NCBI GenBank assembly: GCA_010094025.1
Contig: ML991821.1
Coordinates: 1 to 64,000 of the forward strand
Direction of reading: 5' to 3'
DNA length: 64,000 nucleotides
From: Viridothelium virens
Taxonomy: Eukaryota; Ascomycota; Dothideomycetes; Trypetheliales; Trypetheliaceae
Part shown: positions 35,209 to 47,600 of the stretch, in pieces
Position numbering within the stretch: position 1 is the first letter of the stretch
Layout: every line of letters starts with the position of its first letter
Notes under the pieces: model-generated
The model's input: only the letters and a program-made list of their open reading frames with translations
Database searches by the model: none
What the model was told of the DNA's origin: nothing
Translations under genes and position numbers: made by a program

Positions 35209-36566
35209 GCCGTCTACTGCAAGCCTCAAAAGACAATGGAAAGAACAAAAATGCAGCAATTTTTGAACAGATGTGGATTTAACGTGATGATATGAACTGT
35301 CGCCGGTTCAATAATAATGCTTTGCTGTCTAATGTGGATGCAGATGCAGAGCCAGACACGGCTTTATCTTCCAAAAGTCTCGAACCCGTCAAGGACTTTC
35401 CGACATGTGGCACGAATAAGCGCTTGTGGCTCCGAGCTATTACCAAGACTCGAATTCAACGCTCATAGTCAGAAGTGGTGGTAATCAATGTTCCTGAAAG
35501 ATCCATAGTCATACTTCAAAGGGACGCGCGGGCCGTAACTTTTTTTAATCATGGTACGGTATGGAAGAGGGGCCGTGGCTTGAGAGACCGGAGGCAAATG
35601 ACCTGCATTTCTTTCGCTATATGCATGTCAGGCAAGTATCCAGTTTGCTGAAACCCGGCTAGCAAGGATCTGCTTTGAGCTTGGCATAAGTGACTCAATG
35701 CAATTGGTTTATTCAATCTTAAGTAATCCCAAGATCTATTAATCGAGCTAAGATGCTTGGCAGATGAAGTCAACTAATCTGCATGAACACCAGACCTTCC
35801 TTCAACACTCTCGACCGGTAATACCGGTGAAGACCCTAGCTTCATCCGACAAGTGCGAAATACTGCTTCGGAGTTCTGCCAAAACTTCAATGCCAGCCTT
35901 GTCTACACGGGTGCCAGCTCCAGGATCACACATGGATGTATGCCCAGATCCCTCTCCCTCCGTTTATTTCAGCATGCATTGCAATCTCTGCAGTATTTTC
36001 CGGTTGAAATTCTTGTATGATCCACTGGAAGATCTGAGACAATGTAAGTCGACCCCGCCCGTAAGAAAGCTTGTTAAACATCTGCCTCCTCATAAATAGC
36101 AATGTACTGTACAGCCCGCTACCGAGCAAAGAGGTTGCGCCCCGAGAAGGCGCAGTAAGGGATCAACTTATCTCACGCAAGCATTACTCTTCCGGCCCAG
36201 TATGGACCCAGGAATGCTCTCGGTTTCTTTCAAGCCCCTGGCTAAGGCTGTTAGCATGCCACGCGTATGTCATGTTGCCATTCTTTCCCTTCCGACCCCG
36301 GTTGAGAGACACTACCTTTTGCTGGGCCAATCTGGCTACGCTTAGAAATAGTATACAGGGATACGAACAAACCGATCACTGAAGCTTGGCTTGCCATTTA
36401 CTTTGACTATAAATGCACATTGAGCCAGAGGTGTTCTATCATTCATTGATAGCTCGAATTCTATCATTTCTCAGTCCTTCTTTTGGATACTCCTTGATAT
36501 CTGTACAATCTTATTTTATTTTGTCCTTCTCAGTTCCTTTATTGTCTAGCATTTTTAAGCCGCGTT
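35209..36566. other. intergenic, no gene seen
   Basis: About 1.36 kb is AT-rich and holds only short frames without recognisable motifs. The last 150 bases before 36567 are pyrimidine-rich and probably lead into the secreted peptidase gene. Confidence 0.4.
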
Positions 36567-38086
36567 ATGCATTCCAAACTGTCTCTCTCATTACTCGGCG
36601 TGTGCGCCATAGCGTATGGCAGCGGGGACGGGTAAGCAGCTTCCATTTTCAAATATATCAGTCTGAGCAACCATGTCGTCAAGGATGTGGCGTACAGGAA
36701 GTAGGAAAATACCATTGATTTTCCCCAGAGCCTCCAGAAAGGCTATGCAATACCAACACTTCACCTGATGATCTATTAGAGATAAGACTTCATTTTCTTT
36801 CATGTTGAACGACTCTAGTCCAGTCCGTTACATGAGGGGCGCTTTTTTTTGGGGGGGGGGGGTTCATTTTCTTCAATCTGCAATCTTCAGCCCAATCTCT
36901 ACTTCCTTACTTCACGTCTACTGTAAAGACTATCGCAACATACTTTACGCAAATGCTAAAGATCTAGCAGGCTTCAACCAGTCACCCGATCTACTGAACT
37001 TGTGGCTCGAAATATTAACATTGACAAGAGTTGTTCTAAAGAACATGCTAAACTACTGATGGAAGAATTTGAGATCGTCACGCAAATGGGGGAATATACA
37101 AGCGCACATCAGACCGAAGGGCCGTATTTCGATGCCTTCTTTTCCAAGGAGAATCGAGAGCAAAAAAATTTCAAAGGAGACATGGCCACAGTCTACAAGC
37201 GTTTGGGACAATTAGCAGAGACTAGCTACACGAGTCATGAGATCACGGCAACATGCAAGAATGATGCATCCAAATGTCTTATTCGAAAGGATAACTGGGA
37301 TGGCCAACAAGCGTTCGCCGCATACATGGAAGCAAACGAGAAAACTATGAATTTCTGCGACATCTTTTTCGACCCTACCGTAGTTAAACCAACAAAGCAG
37401 TATATCGAGGAATTCAAGAACAAGAAGGAGGACGCTAATTGTCAGACTCTGACTGATTTTCGGAACACTAGGGCGGGTATTATTATCCATGAACTGACCC
37501 ATACTGGATTTGGGATGAACGATCGTGCAAAGTAAGTTCTACAGTGCATACAATTGTACTTTTCTCGCTCTGAGACTGCTTCTCTAACACTTTTATCCAC
37601 GAAAACTGCAACCTTTCCATCGTCGAGACCCGATGGCTGATTATTAGTGACAGGTCCCAGGATTACGCCTACAACGTGGAAAAGTGTCTTCAACTTGCGG
37701 AAGGTACATATGACCGCTCTACAATGGGTTCCAATGTCAAACTTTTCAATCACAATACCAAGCAACAGATCATTGCCACCAAAGCCAAGAAGCCTTTATG
37801 TCCCTCCAAAGATGACTCGACAAAGGAGGGTATCTGCTCACCGACCCACTCCTGGGATAATGCCGACAACATCATTCTCGTGTCCGTGGGAGTGTACTAC
37901 TCGCACTTGGCAGGGAGGCAGATCGAAATTGTTCCTCAGAAAGCCGCTAGCCCATCTCCCCCGAAAGCCCGCCTGCTGCGGAACCGTGCTACGAATAAGC
38001 CAGGTTCTTGTCCACCACGACCGACTCTCCCAGATATGTTCGATCTTCCTTCCGATTTTGTGCTCCGCAGTCGGGGACATTCCTAG
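36567..38086 (+). CDS. secreted M35-like (HExxH) metallopeptidase
   Basis: Three exons, 36567-36631, 36968-37531 and 37654-38086; about 353 aa. The start MHSKLSLSLLGVCAIAYGSG is a signal peptide, so the product is secreted. IIIHELTHTGFG supplies the zinc-binding HExxH, and SQDYAYNVEKC about 20 residues on supplies the Asp expected in the aspzincin (M35) class. Many Cys residues suggest disulphides. The GTxxYG form of deuterolysins is not exact, so this is a distant or divergent member. The first intron is long for this window (336 bases) and contains eight T followed by twelve G. Its acceptor is a TAGCAG tandem at 36965-36970, so two in-frame products differing by one residue are possible. 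The Pro-rich C-terminus is open to stop. Confidence 0.8.
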
Positions 38087-39011
38087 ATGCGCGATTGGAG
38101 CCCCTTCACCGCGTTATACGGACGATTCTACAAGTTTAAGAAAACCCTACGGAGAAACTCGTATAAATGCTCAATTGAGATAAGTCCTAGTTTTCAAGAG
38201 CCCGCAGAGTTAAGAGCACTTTTCTGGATTTGTTTTCCTAATGTTTTCCATTTCTGTCACTACGTGTTTCTTTTTTTGGTCTAATCACCTTGTTTGATTT
38301 ACGGAGTCCTGTCGTCATCTGATTTGGGCGTAATTACCATACGTCACGTATTCTACCTTCTTTACGACACTGAGTATCAATCATCTATTTTTTGGAATCA
38401 ATCTCATCAGCGTGAATTTCTAGTTATTGCAAAAAGCGGTACTGACAAATTTTTGGTTGCAAAAGGCCATAGCCAGCGCCGAACAACCGTTACAGGATCA
38501 GTTATCAGTCAACTGATAGCTCCCAAAGCATCCTAGTTTGTGGTTGTCAATAAGGTCTGGTTGCCGAAATTGCGAACGATTACCTAGATATTTGGTCAGA
38601 CTCTCCACTAGAGGTCCACAGGGTGGCAAGACGACATTAATTAGGTTGGAAATTACCAGATGAAAATCTTTGACATTCTACATAGTGCCAGATGGCTTCT
38701 GCACAAGATCCTTGCGTCTTATCGTACTATCGCTATCGAGCTTCCTAGATTGAATCCAGTTGTGCCGGATATTATCTGGGTAGTGGAGGCAGATAAGAGG
38801 AGTCAATTTAGAGTTTCGGAGAAACGAGGCAAGCCACTAATTGCACCAATACAATGAATCATTCCAAAATTCGTCGACTTTGGGATTCTCTCGCTCCTAA
38901 ATGCCAGACAGGAGAGTCGAGTGTTTAAGGCAACACCACGCCCTCTTACGAGTACATATAATACATCCTACTCCCTATTTTACATCATAACCTCCATTTC
39001 TCACCAAAGTC
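38087..39011. other. AT-rich intergenic, no gene seen
   Basis: About 925 bases lie between convergent gene ends. A short inverted repeat, TATCAGT-CA-ACTGATA, occurs at about 38502-38517. It has no T-run or other context that would make it more than chance. Confidence 0.35.
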
Positions 39012-40716
39012 CTACAACGCCCCACCTACCAACCTCACAATCGCCATTGCAATCCTCACATGCAAGCCTACCCTCCTCTCCGTCCTCGCATAATCGTCCC
39101 TACGCATCTCCGTCGCCCACTCCTGCAACCACGTCTCCTCGTCCCCCAGCCTTCGCTTCAACTCCTCATCCCTCGTCACGATCAAGCAGTTCGCCTCCAG
39201 ATCCAACGAGTAGCTCCGCTGCGTATAGTTCGAGCTCCCCACGAGACTTACGCTGGGCACCTCTTCTCCCGGCAGCGTCACCCACAGACCCTTGGCATGG
39301 TACGTCCAGCCGCCGGGTTCGTTCACCGTGCCGCGGCGCCACTCCTTGAGCGCGATGCGCGACGCGAGACCCGACGTGGAGACGGCGTCGAGGAAGCGGC
39401 GAGAGAGCAGGGTGTATGCGGCGGGGAGCATGCCGCTGATGCCTTTGCTGCCGTAGAAGCCGTTGGCCCAGGGGGAGGCGGCGAGGACTGTGGCGGAGGC
39501 GGGCTGGCTGGAGAGGAGGAGAGTGCGGATTTCGGGGGTCATGTTGAAGTAGCCGGCGGTGAAGGTCCAGCGGGAGTGGGTGAGAGCGGGAAGGGTGAGG
39601 GCACGGAGGACGGAGCGAAGGCCAGGGAGCTCGGTGGATGTGTCATGGGGCCTGAGGAGGGGCGTGAACTGGAGAAGGGGATATACAGTTGTGTTGTTGG
39701 ACGGCTGGGGGCGAATTGGGGCGGAAGAGGGCTGAATGAGCGGGTTCAGGAGCTGGGTAGCATGTGCGCGATATTTTTGGGGGTCTTGAAGCGGGGATGG
39801 GCAAGGGCGGTTTTGGGGCCAGTCGAGCCCCAAACGACTCGAGGCTTGGTCTGGAGATTTAAGCTGGAAGCTTATGGAGCAGACCGCGTCGTGTATACGC
39901 CTAAAATAGTCCGCAATGTCTTTTGAGGAAAAGACATGGTAGCGATCTTGCCGATTGGTGAAATAGTCGTTGGATAAATTTGCACCGGACACGATGAGCT
40001 CATCATCAACGCCGTAAAGCTTCATGTGCTGTAGCCCCCAGCCTTCATTAATGCGTCGAGGGAGAATGGCTTTTCGGATCCCTGTCAAATTCGGCGTGTG
40101 GAACATGCAAACCTCAACACGGTCGGGTCCAAATTCTTCAACAAGAGTGCAGAGGAGGCTTGCGCATGATGGCTGAGGATCTTCCCTTGTACCCCGAAGT
40201 GCATCGGTAAGGATAGAGACTTTCAAAGACGGATTGGCTCGCAAAGCATCACGGATCGTGTCGATCTATGCGTGTTAGTAAAGTACGTCTATTATCAGAC
40301 AGAATGCGTACTAGATCACGTTCCGACTTTCCAACATACAGCGTGGATAAGTAGATCCTATACTTTGCATGACGAATCTTTGTCTACTTGGAACTAGTCA
40401 ACTGTCTGCATGAAAAATCGTCCTGGACGGGAAAAGTCTTGAGACTCACCTTTAGAGTGGTGTAAAATTCATCGGGAGACTTCAGTAAGGCAATCTGGTC
40501 CGCTCGAATCTTGAATGATGGGGCGATTTTATCAAGTTCATCGGTCACCATGGCAAATTTTGACGCTGGCGAATATACACTGGGAATCTGTCCAACGGAT
40601 GCCGAAGTCGCATAGTGACGGGTTCTCAGTTGCTCGCGTCGAATAGAAGGGAATCCGCCCTTGGGGATGTTGTGGTGTTGACATCTTGTGCATCTTGTGA
40701 GATGCCGTGTCAACAT
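39012..40716 (-). CDS. PGS1: Pgs1, mitochondrial phosphatidylglycerophosphate synthase
   Basis: Three exons, 40450-40716, 40312-40383 and 39012-40265; 530 aa. The enzyme makes phosphatidylglycerophosphate from CDP-diacylglycerol and glycerol-3-phosphate, the committed step to cardiolipin, in the mitochondrial inner membrane. Both phospholipase-D-type motifs are present: HMKLYGVDD (His about 193, Lys about 195) and YHAKGLW (His about 436, Lys about 438) followed by the LVGSSNYTQRS block. The N-terminus MLTRHLTRCTRCQHHN is basic and lacks acids, fitting mitochondrial import. The 72-base middle exon (KIRHAKYRIYLSTLYVGKSE) is required by the family alignment. It is head-to-head with NDUFA12. Confidence 0.94.
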
Positions 40717-40941
40717 TCTATAGCTACGCTAAAGATTATCAATCTGCTAGCAATCCATTGCGGTCTGCATCCATTGCGGTCTGTTAGAGCAGCTCATGAA
40801 TGGGTTGTGGTTGAATTTCCTCTATAAATCGATGTTCGGCTTTCCATTGCCATACTGCGCTAGTCCCGAAGGGGGTGGCTATCGTCGACCGCAACCAACG
40901 ACGATACCGCGCATTCAACTCTCTATTTACAGTTCGGCATC
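40717..40941. promoter_or_regulatory. shared promoter region of PGS1 and NDUFA12
   Basis: Only 225 bases separate the start codons of two divergent nuclear genes for mitochondrial inner-membrane functions. TTGCGGTCTG- and CATTGCGGTCTG-type copies are repeated at about 40756-40768 and 40770-40782 (ccattgcggtctg twice). This 13-base direct repeat is a candidate regulator site. Confidence 0.55.
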
Positions 40942-41727
40942 ATGTCTACAATACTCAGGACCCTCCGAAATCTTCGGAAAATTGGCTTCAAGGTAAGCAT
41001 GCCCATATTGCTTGAAAGCAATTGTGAGCTGATCCGCAAATACAGGAATACGGCCACCAAATGCAAGTACGTGAAGCGCATGTCTTCTCAACTTCTCTCG
41101 CTTGGTCCCTCCCATACTCACCGGGCCCCGCTGCTAGTATATGGGTGATACCAAAGCTGGTACCTTCATTGCAAAAGATAGATACGGTAACAAATACTTC
41201 GAGAACCTCGAAGAAGAGCTCCCACGTTAGTCGCGTATCCAGCATTCCCACTCTGGAAGTACTAAGAAATCCTTCGACAGTGCGGACACGCTGGGTGGAT
41301 TACCACGACAAAGAGTTCGATCCGTAAGCTATCAAACCCCAATGTCTTCACTAACGACTGACCCTCTTCCAAGCTCTCAAATAGAACCCGGCTGGTACGC
41401 CCTCCACCATGGATCAACCCCCTCGACATCTCCGTCTCATTAACACAAACTCTCAGGCACGCGTGGATGTCTTACATGGTCGATAAGCCACCATCGGCAG
41501 ATCCAATCAATCAAACCAGAGTGCGGGAATGGGAGCCTAAGGAGCATCGGCCCACCCTCACCTGGAGTCGGTCGGCTTACCGGCCTTACAGCACGTATGT
41601 CACTCTGAATTCTCCCCCACGAGTGAATGTCAATAATCCTCAAAATCCTTGCGGTTATTCTGATGCGGTACATAGGACGAAGAATAAGTACTCAGCCTGG
41701 GTGCCAGAAGCGAAGCCAAGAGTTTAG
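40942..41727 (+). CDS. NDUFA12: NDUFA12 / B17.2, complex I accessory subunit
   Basis: Seven exons: 40942-40992, 41046-41066, 41138-41225, 41281-41323, 41374-41394, 41457-41594 and 41676-41727; 137 aa. This is a subunit of the peripheral arm of mitochondrial NADH:ubiquinone oxidoreductase. Recognised by MSTILRTLRNLRKIGF, GDTKAGTFIAKDRYGN, RWVDYHDKEFDPSQIEPGWH, HAWMSYMVDKPP and YSAWVPEAKPR. Two exons are only 21 bases each, and all phases close. The length is close to the family norm. Such high intron density for a small gene is striking. Confidence 0.95.
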
Positions 41728-42564
41728 TGGGAGAATTGGTTGAATGAAGACTATGGATGTCCAAGGAGTTTGTACATATTCAATGGGAAATTTCATAACG
41801 GAATTGTATACTTCCGATGGATAGGATCCCTTGTTGATGAGAGTTGGAGATCTTTCCGGTCATCTTCGCACACAAGGGCGATCCTATAATCCAAGCCCAG
41901 CAATTTCCGTCAGAGGTGCTCGCTGTATGATGCTAGCATCGCCAGTTATGTTGTAACAGCATTGCGTAAGACTCGTCTCTGACTGGCTGTTAGGACGTCT
42001 GAGTTCCCTGAGGTACGATGCGGTGTAAATTTTACTTTTCACCGAGCACGAATGATATTCTGATTACACCGATGAAAAGGCGATTACTTTCACCTCTCTG
42101 GATGGCTTCTACGACCTGATCTGTTAAGCTTCAGCCTAGAGTCTTTCGCGCCGCATTCATTGTATCCAAATGAGATTCATCCCGAACATTGCCGGTAGAG
42201 TCTTAGGATTGCCATTGGAGTTCACGTTCTTGACTGCTCCATCCCTCTTAGCGGAGAATTATGTTAGTGCATATAGGATCCTTGGGCCGGGAGCTATTCT
42301 TCCTTGTCTTTGAGGCCCATAGGAAGGTTTACAGCCAATGCTACACCTTTGGTTCCAGCGTGGCAAGGAGCCTGCTTTGGCTGTATTCCATGTATTCCGA
42401 TCTTAGGTTCGCCAGGAGATGATGACCGCATGAAACCGGGCTTCTGCCACAGGATTCTTCGGAAAACTAGCTCTCTATAAGAAGCAACGGAGGAGATTTT
42501 CCAACAAGTATGCAATCAGATCTTTACTCCATAGATTACACGCCGTCATCACAATGCTACTCAG
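41728..42564. other. convergent intergenic, no gene seen
   Basis: About 840 bases lie between the ends of NDUFA12 and the SEC12-like gene. Nothing beyond presumed 3' regions was seen. Confidence 0.4.
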
Positions 42565-44606
42565 TCAGTTCCGCATAGCCTCTTGCGCCATTTCACCCAC
42601 GAGTCCAGCCCACTCACTAAACAAGATTCCCTTCAATACCGTATCACCTTCGTCCACAGCCCAATGCCCCGCCTTTACTAGCTTCTCCCTCCACGCCGCC
42701 TGCTGATGCGGTTCTAACTCTTCCCACCGCTTCGCCTTAGCTCCTCGCTCACTCGCTAAGTATGCTTGAGCATCAGGTTGGACATCCAGGGAAAGGTCTT
42801 CGGGAGCATGTTCATGAACAACCACAGCCTGGGATTCTGTTGGGTCGTCAGATCTCGATACCTGCTCGACTAGATGCTTGAGCTTTGGCTTGGCGACAGA
42901 ATCAGACAAGTCTGATGCAGATGGTTCTGGAGGGTTGTCCGGGAGGAGGCGGGCCTTGAGGCCGGCGAGGTTAAGCTGACTGATGACAGACGCGGCCGGG
43001 CCCAAAGCGTCGCCGAATCTTTGTCGCGCGCCTGCGGGAAGGATGTGGAGCAAGCTGCTTCCGGGCTCTAGGACACCCTGTGCGTCCAGGACGCTTTGCA
43101 TGAGGATGGAGCTAACAGCGAGGACAAAGGCAATGACGAGAAATGGTGTTAGAGAAGAGAGAAATGACTGAGATGATAGGACATAGCGGCTATTTCGCGA
43201 GGTTGGCTTCACAGGAGTGAGGGGAAACGTATCCACGACAACCTGGTTCGCTGCGGATGTTGATGCAAGGCGAAGATATTGCGGAAGGGCATTTAGGGGC
43301 ACAGGGTTTGGATTATTTGGCGTGGCTTCGTCATTCGAAGGACCTGATATCGAAGACGCTGGTCCACGAACAGGACTGTGGAATGGCTCAAAACAGACTC
43401 GAGTAATATAAATCGGATGTACATCGCGAAGGACAGTAAACTTGCGGAACGTGCTCAGGCTTTCTCTGCTCCCATCGAAGTCGAGCGTTAAGATTTGGAT
43501 CGAATTGTCAGATCCACCAACTGCAACGACGAATTGGCGGTCTCCAGTTGTTCCATCGGCATCAAGGGCGCAGATATCGAATCCAACGGCTTTAGTGCTA
43601 AGGGTCTTCCGCAGCGTAACAGAGCCATTAGTCGATCCATGAAGGCGAAGAATCAAAAGCTCGGCCCCGCTACTTGGAAGATCCACGAGGAGTATCAGAA
43701 TGTCCTTGGTCAAGAAGCGAAGTGCACGCAACTTCGGCCGCCGAGCAGACATGGGTAGAGAGTAAGCGCGATTGGTTTCGCTAGCTGTGGCTTCGTTTTT
43801 GGACGCAAAGTCGTAAGATAGATCCTTTACGTAGACAGAATAGTTTGTACAATATGCTACCAGGTATCGTGCTGCTTCTGGTTCGCCGATATCAACATCC
43901 ATTACCCGGTCGTTCTTGGGTAAAGATATACGGCTGATCACGTCTGAATTTGTTGGCGAGCTCGTAGTGGCGTCGAACAGGACAATCTCTTCGTTTGTAG
44001 GGGCAAGATCACTTGCTATAGCTGCAATCCTCTTATTGGGAGTATCTCGCTGAATAACTGGCGAAAGTCGCATGACCCGTTGATACATATCATCCGAAGC
44101 ACTTATTGTGGGTTTGAAGAGCGCAGTCTTTGCCAGAAGAGCTAATTCTCCACGCGGCTCATCCTCCCGCTTTTGGCCATTCGTGCTTTGATCGCTTATC
44201 CGTTGCCTCTTTCTTGGAGGGTAACTGATCTCAAAGCTACGAAGGTGCTCGTTCTTCCCACTCTTGCGGTCTTGTTCAGACGAGTTGATCCCAGCAAACG
44301 ATATGATGCCATTCTTTGTGGCAAGGTTCGCGATGGTGCTCACACGATCTTCATCCCTTGAAAGCTCAAGCTCTCCAACATTTTCGATGGCTGCACGTGA
44401 AGACACGTCGAGGAGTGTCTGACACCGAATTAGCGCAAATTATGTGCTGTACACATACGATCACTTACAATCTTGTTGCCCACGCCACTTCGGCCCTCAC
44501 CTCCACCTCCTCCAACAATTAGGTACCCGCGACCATAAGGATCAAAGTCGGCCGCGTATACCGGATATGAGAGTGAGAGTTTGGCGAAAGAACCTCCGGA
44601 TGACAT
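42565..44606 (-). CDS. Sec12-like exchange factor for Sar1 (ER membrane)
   Basis: Two exons, 44469-44606 and 42565-44418; 663 aa. The N-terminus DFDPYGRGYLIVGGGGGEG followed by RSGVGNKITLLD is the K+-binding loop region of Sec12/PREB beta-propellers. WD-like blades follow (VVAVGGSDNSIQILTLDF, then HPIYITRVCFEPF). A single membrane span lies at about residues 469-487 (PFLVIAFVLAVSSILM), after which about 175 residues would face the ER lumen; this type II layout is that of Sec12. Sec12 loads Sar1 with GTP to start COPII budding. A related WD protein is possible, but the topology fits Sec12 well. Confidence 0.88.
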
Positions 44607-47600
44607 AGAGAGCTTTTTTTAAAGAAAAGACTGGTAGACAGGTGCAGAAAGGCTTCTAAGCGGTGCACGTAGTACTCGTCGATGTTAAAGCGTCTGTAAC
44701 TATTGACAGTCCATTGCGACACAATAAACGATAGAATGGGATGAGGTTCTGAAAGTTATAGAGTGATTATCATTACGGTGTGTGATCGTGATGATCTACG
44801 TCAGGGACCTAGACTTGGTTCCGCCGGCTTTGCCAGATGTTTTTTCCGACTCCATACCGACCGGAGTCATTGTGAACCTCAAAGTACCCCCATACCTGGT
44901 TATGCACATTTGTTACAGGCGTGCTCCATATGGAGTAGTCTATATGTTCTTCGGGAATAGAGAATCTTCCTATCTGATCAAAAGTTACCTAGCGTTTACC
45001 TCTTGGGGTCTTTCCTCTGCGCGCCAAGGCTGGATCTTCGAAGTACCGACCACACCCATTACTCTTTTGGACCGCACAAGCGTTAGGTAGTTTAAGACTT
45101 CGTCGCTGTCGATCTATGCCCTTGTCTACTTCACCGGCAGATGCACAGTCGGAACTGTTTCATCTTACATGACTAGCATCTCATCCTTGCGAAGAATCGC
45201 GCACGTTCACCTTCAGACCTTGTGAAGAGACTTTTCTCGGACGCGCTTCAGGTTTGTTCGGGAAGTTCCAGCTTTCTTACGCCTGTGCAGGTGCTCTCGG
45301 CAAAATCGATGAGGGATTCCCTGCGGCTATTTTCTTGCCCTAAACGAAGATATTGCTCATTGGTCACCCTCACTCTTTTTTATTCCAAATCTTCCAGGTC
45401 ACATCTGCGGAGAAGCATTGCACGACAGCAACGTTAAGCTTTCTGCAGAGGCGAGGCTCACTCACAATCCGATCTCGTGGCGTGCTTCCTTTTCGTAGCG
45501 ACGGTGTCAGGAAAAGTCCGATACCACGGAACGCCCGTTGATTGCCCGAGCACTCAGGCTACGGCCCTGCGTCACAGTCTACCGACAGCATCTCTTCCGA
45601 ATCCGGTCAGACGGGTGCAAAATTCGGCATTCTTACGTGTGCCAATTTCTGCAAGATTGATGTAAAATGTCCGAATTGGGCAGACTGGCGTAGCATCATG
45701 AATTCGTCGACAATGCACGATGCCGTCGAATTGAAAAGGCTGAAAAACCACCTGAGAGTTTCGCACGTGTAACCATTCAGCACGACTAACCCTTCGATCT
45801 GATAAAGTATGGATTCAGATTACAAGGCACATGCTTTTACGTGCTCGTGGATTTTTCATCGGACTTGTATTGATTCGCTCCTGCTGCGGTGAGGCCGTTT
45901 CCACTGAACTATTGCTGAGCGATCGGAATAGGAAAAGGGGAAAGTGATCATTCTCGACTGGGAAAGACGATGCGCCTATCTCGTCGATTTTCGCACAATG
46001 GCGCAAGGGATAAAGTCGTATTGGTGCTACTCTCTGCATCGTCGCTTGAAGCAGCAGTCTTCGATACGATTGTCAGGCAGCCAACAGCGGACCGGTCGTT
46101 CCTGACGGTAGATACTGCATCAACAAAAACGGCCGGAGCCTCTAATTATTCGACCCACGACAGACCTCGTCTTACGTTTCTTTGTGAGAAAAGAAGGGCA
46201 TGGAAGCAAGTTCCCCACTGGTTTCCTGCCGGCCAGCCACTTCCGGCATGGCTTGGTGAGACGGCAACCGAGGATACACCGTCGAATGCTCTTCTGTTGT
46301 CGCGTGTAGCTTCTGTAGCGGCGCCAAAGGGGAACCCGGATCGGATCCACCGTCTGGACCGGGATATGCCGTCTTCAGTATAGATTTGGTGCATTCAAAG
46401 GGCGAAGCATAATCTGTTGCCAAAACCATGGCCTATATTTTGAGAGGGTTACTACCTTGCGCGAAAATAGCGGAGCTGCTATTGGCTCAAATGTGATACC
46501 GTGCACCTGCCTTTCGGCCAAAGGTCACCAACAGCAACAACAGTGTACCACTACCACTACACCCTAGCTAACAACAACGGCACCGCGCAACCAGACCAAT
46601 CGAGTCATTATGCATGTCACTTCCCATTCAACAGTAGACTGAGCAGCCATTCCCACGAGGACCCAGAAATTAGGATAGGCTTTAGCTAGTACAGCAGCAA
46701 AAAGCAATTGGTCATGATAATCACAAGAGTCCGCGGTACGGTGCTGCACCAGACAGGGGAGTGCCTCTTAGGGAGGATGGACGCATGCATGGGCGAACGG
46801 AATATGCGGCGCGATAATTATCTGGGCAGCAGGGCTGAAACTTGGAGCTCTCGCACGCCTCACAATCTCCACTGTTGACCGCATGAACGCGTAGAAAAGA
46901 TTCCGTCAGAAAGGGCCCACCAATCTAAGGCATCGTGGGGAATCATCACGCAATGCGGTGAGACTTTGGGCTCACCAGAATGATAATGCAATTCTCCTTC
47001 ATACAACACAGGATTTTGGCCGTTGCAGAGAAATTGGCTCATGACGGGGGAGGCGGAATGACGGATCGGGGAAAGAAAGCTCGGCAGATCCTTAGTTAGA
47101 GTAGAACGGCCGACCGCGTGCCTGAACGTGGATCGGCATCAAGCTTGGCTACAAGCTTGGGACGAGGAAAATCCCAGCCACCGCTGGAGCTACTGCTGCT
47201 TGGATTGCTTGGATGAACGATCTTGACCGGGGTCGATGCTGCTTGTGTGTAGCCGAGGGGAAGGGTCAAGGACAGGGTACGACAGTCCGAATTTGAGATT
47301 TCGCCTGCACCCTGCACCGGCCTCCAAAACCCTTCCCGAAGCTGCAGTCTTCTGCGCGGATACACCAATAATTCCTGACGCAGACGGAGTGTGTTCGAAA
47401 AGCAATGCAAGAGGCAAGAGGCGAGAGGCCAGACTCCACAGTAATCAAGAAGACGCCAGAGGCCTCGGACCGCGCATGGGGGGGGGGGCGCGGGCTGGGG
47501 ACGAGCCAGGGCCGTGGCTTCAGAAGCTTCCTGGACACAGGCTCGAGAGGACTTGAGAGGCACAAGAGGCGCGAAAGGCACGAGAGGCTTGTCGTTCCTG

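Noticed and set aside
38502-38517. TATCAGT-CA-ACTGATA inverted repeat as a terminator or mobile-element end
   Set aside because: Short and isolated; no target duplication, transposase or second copy was seen.
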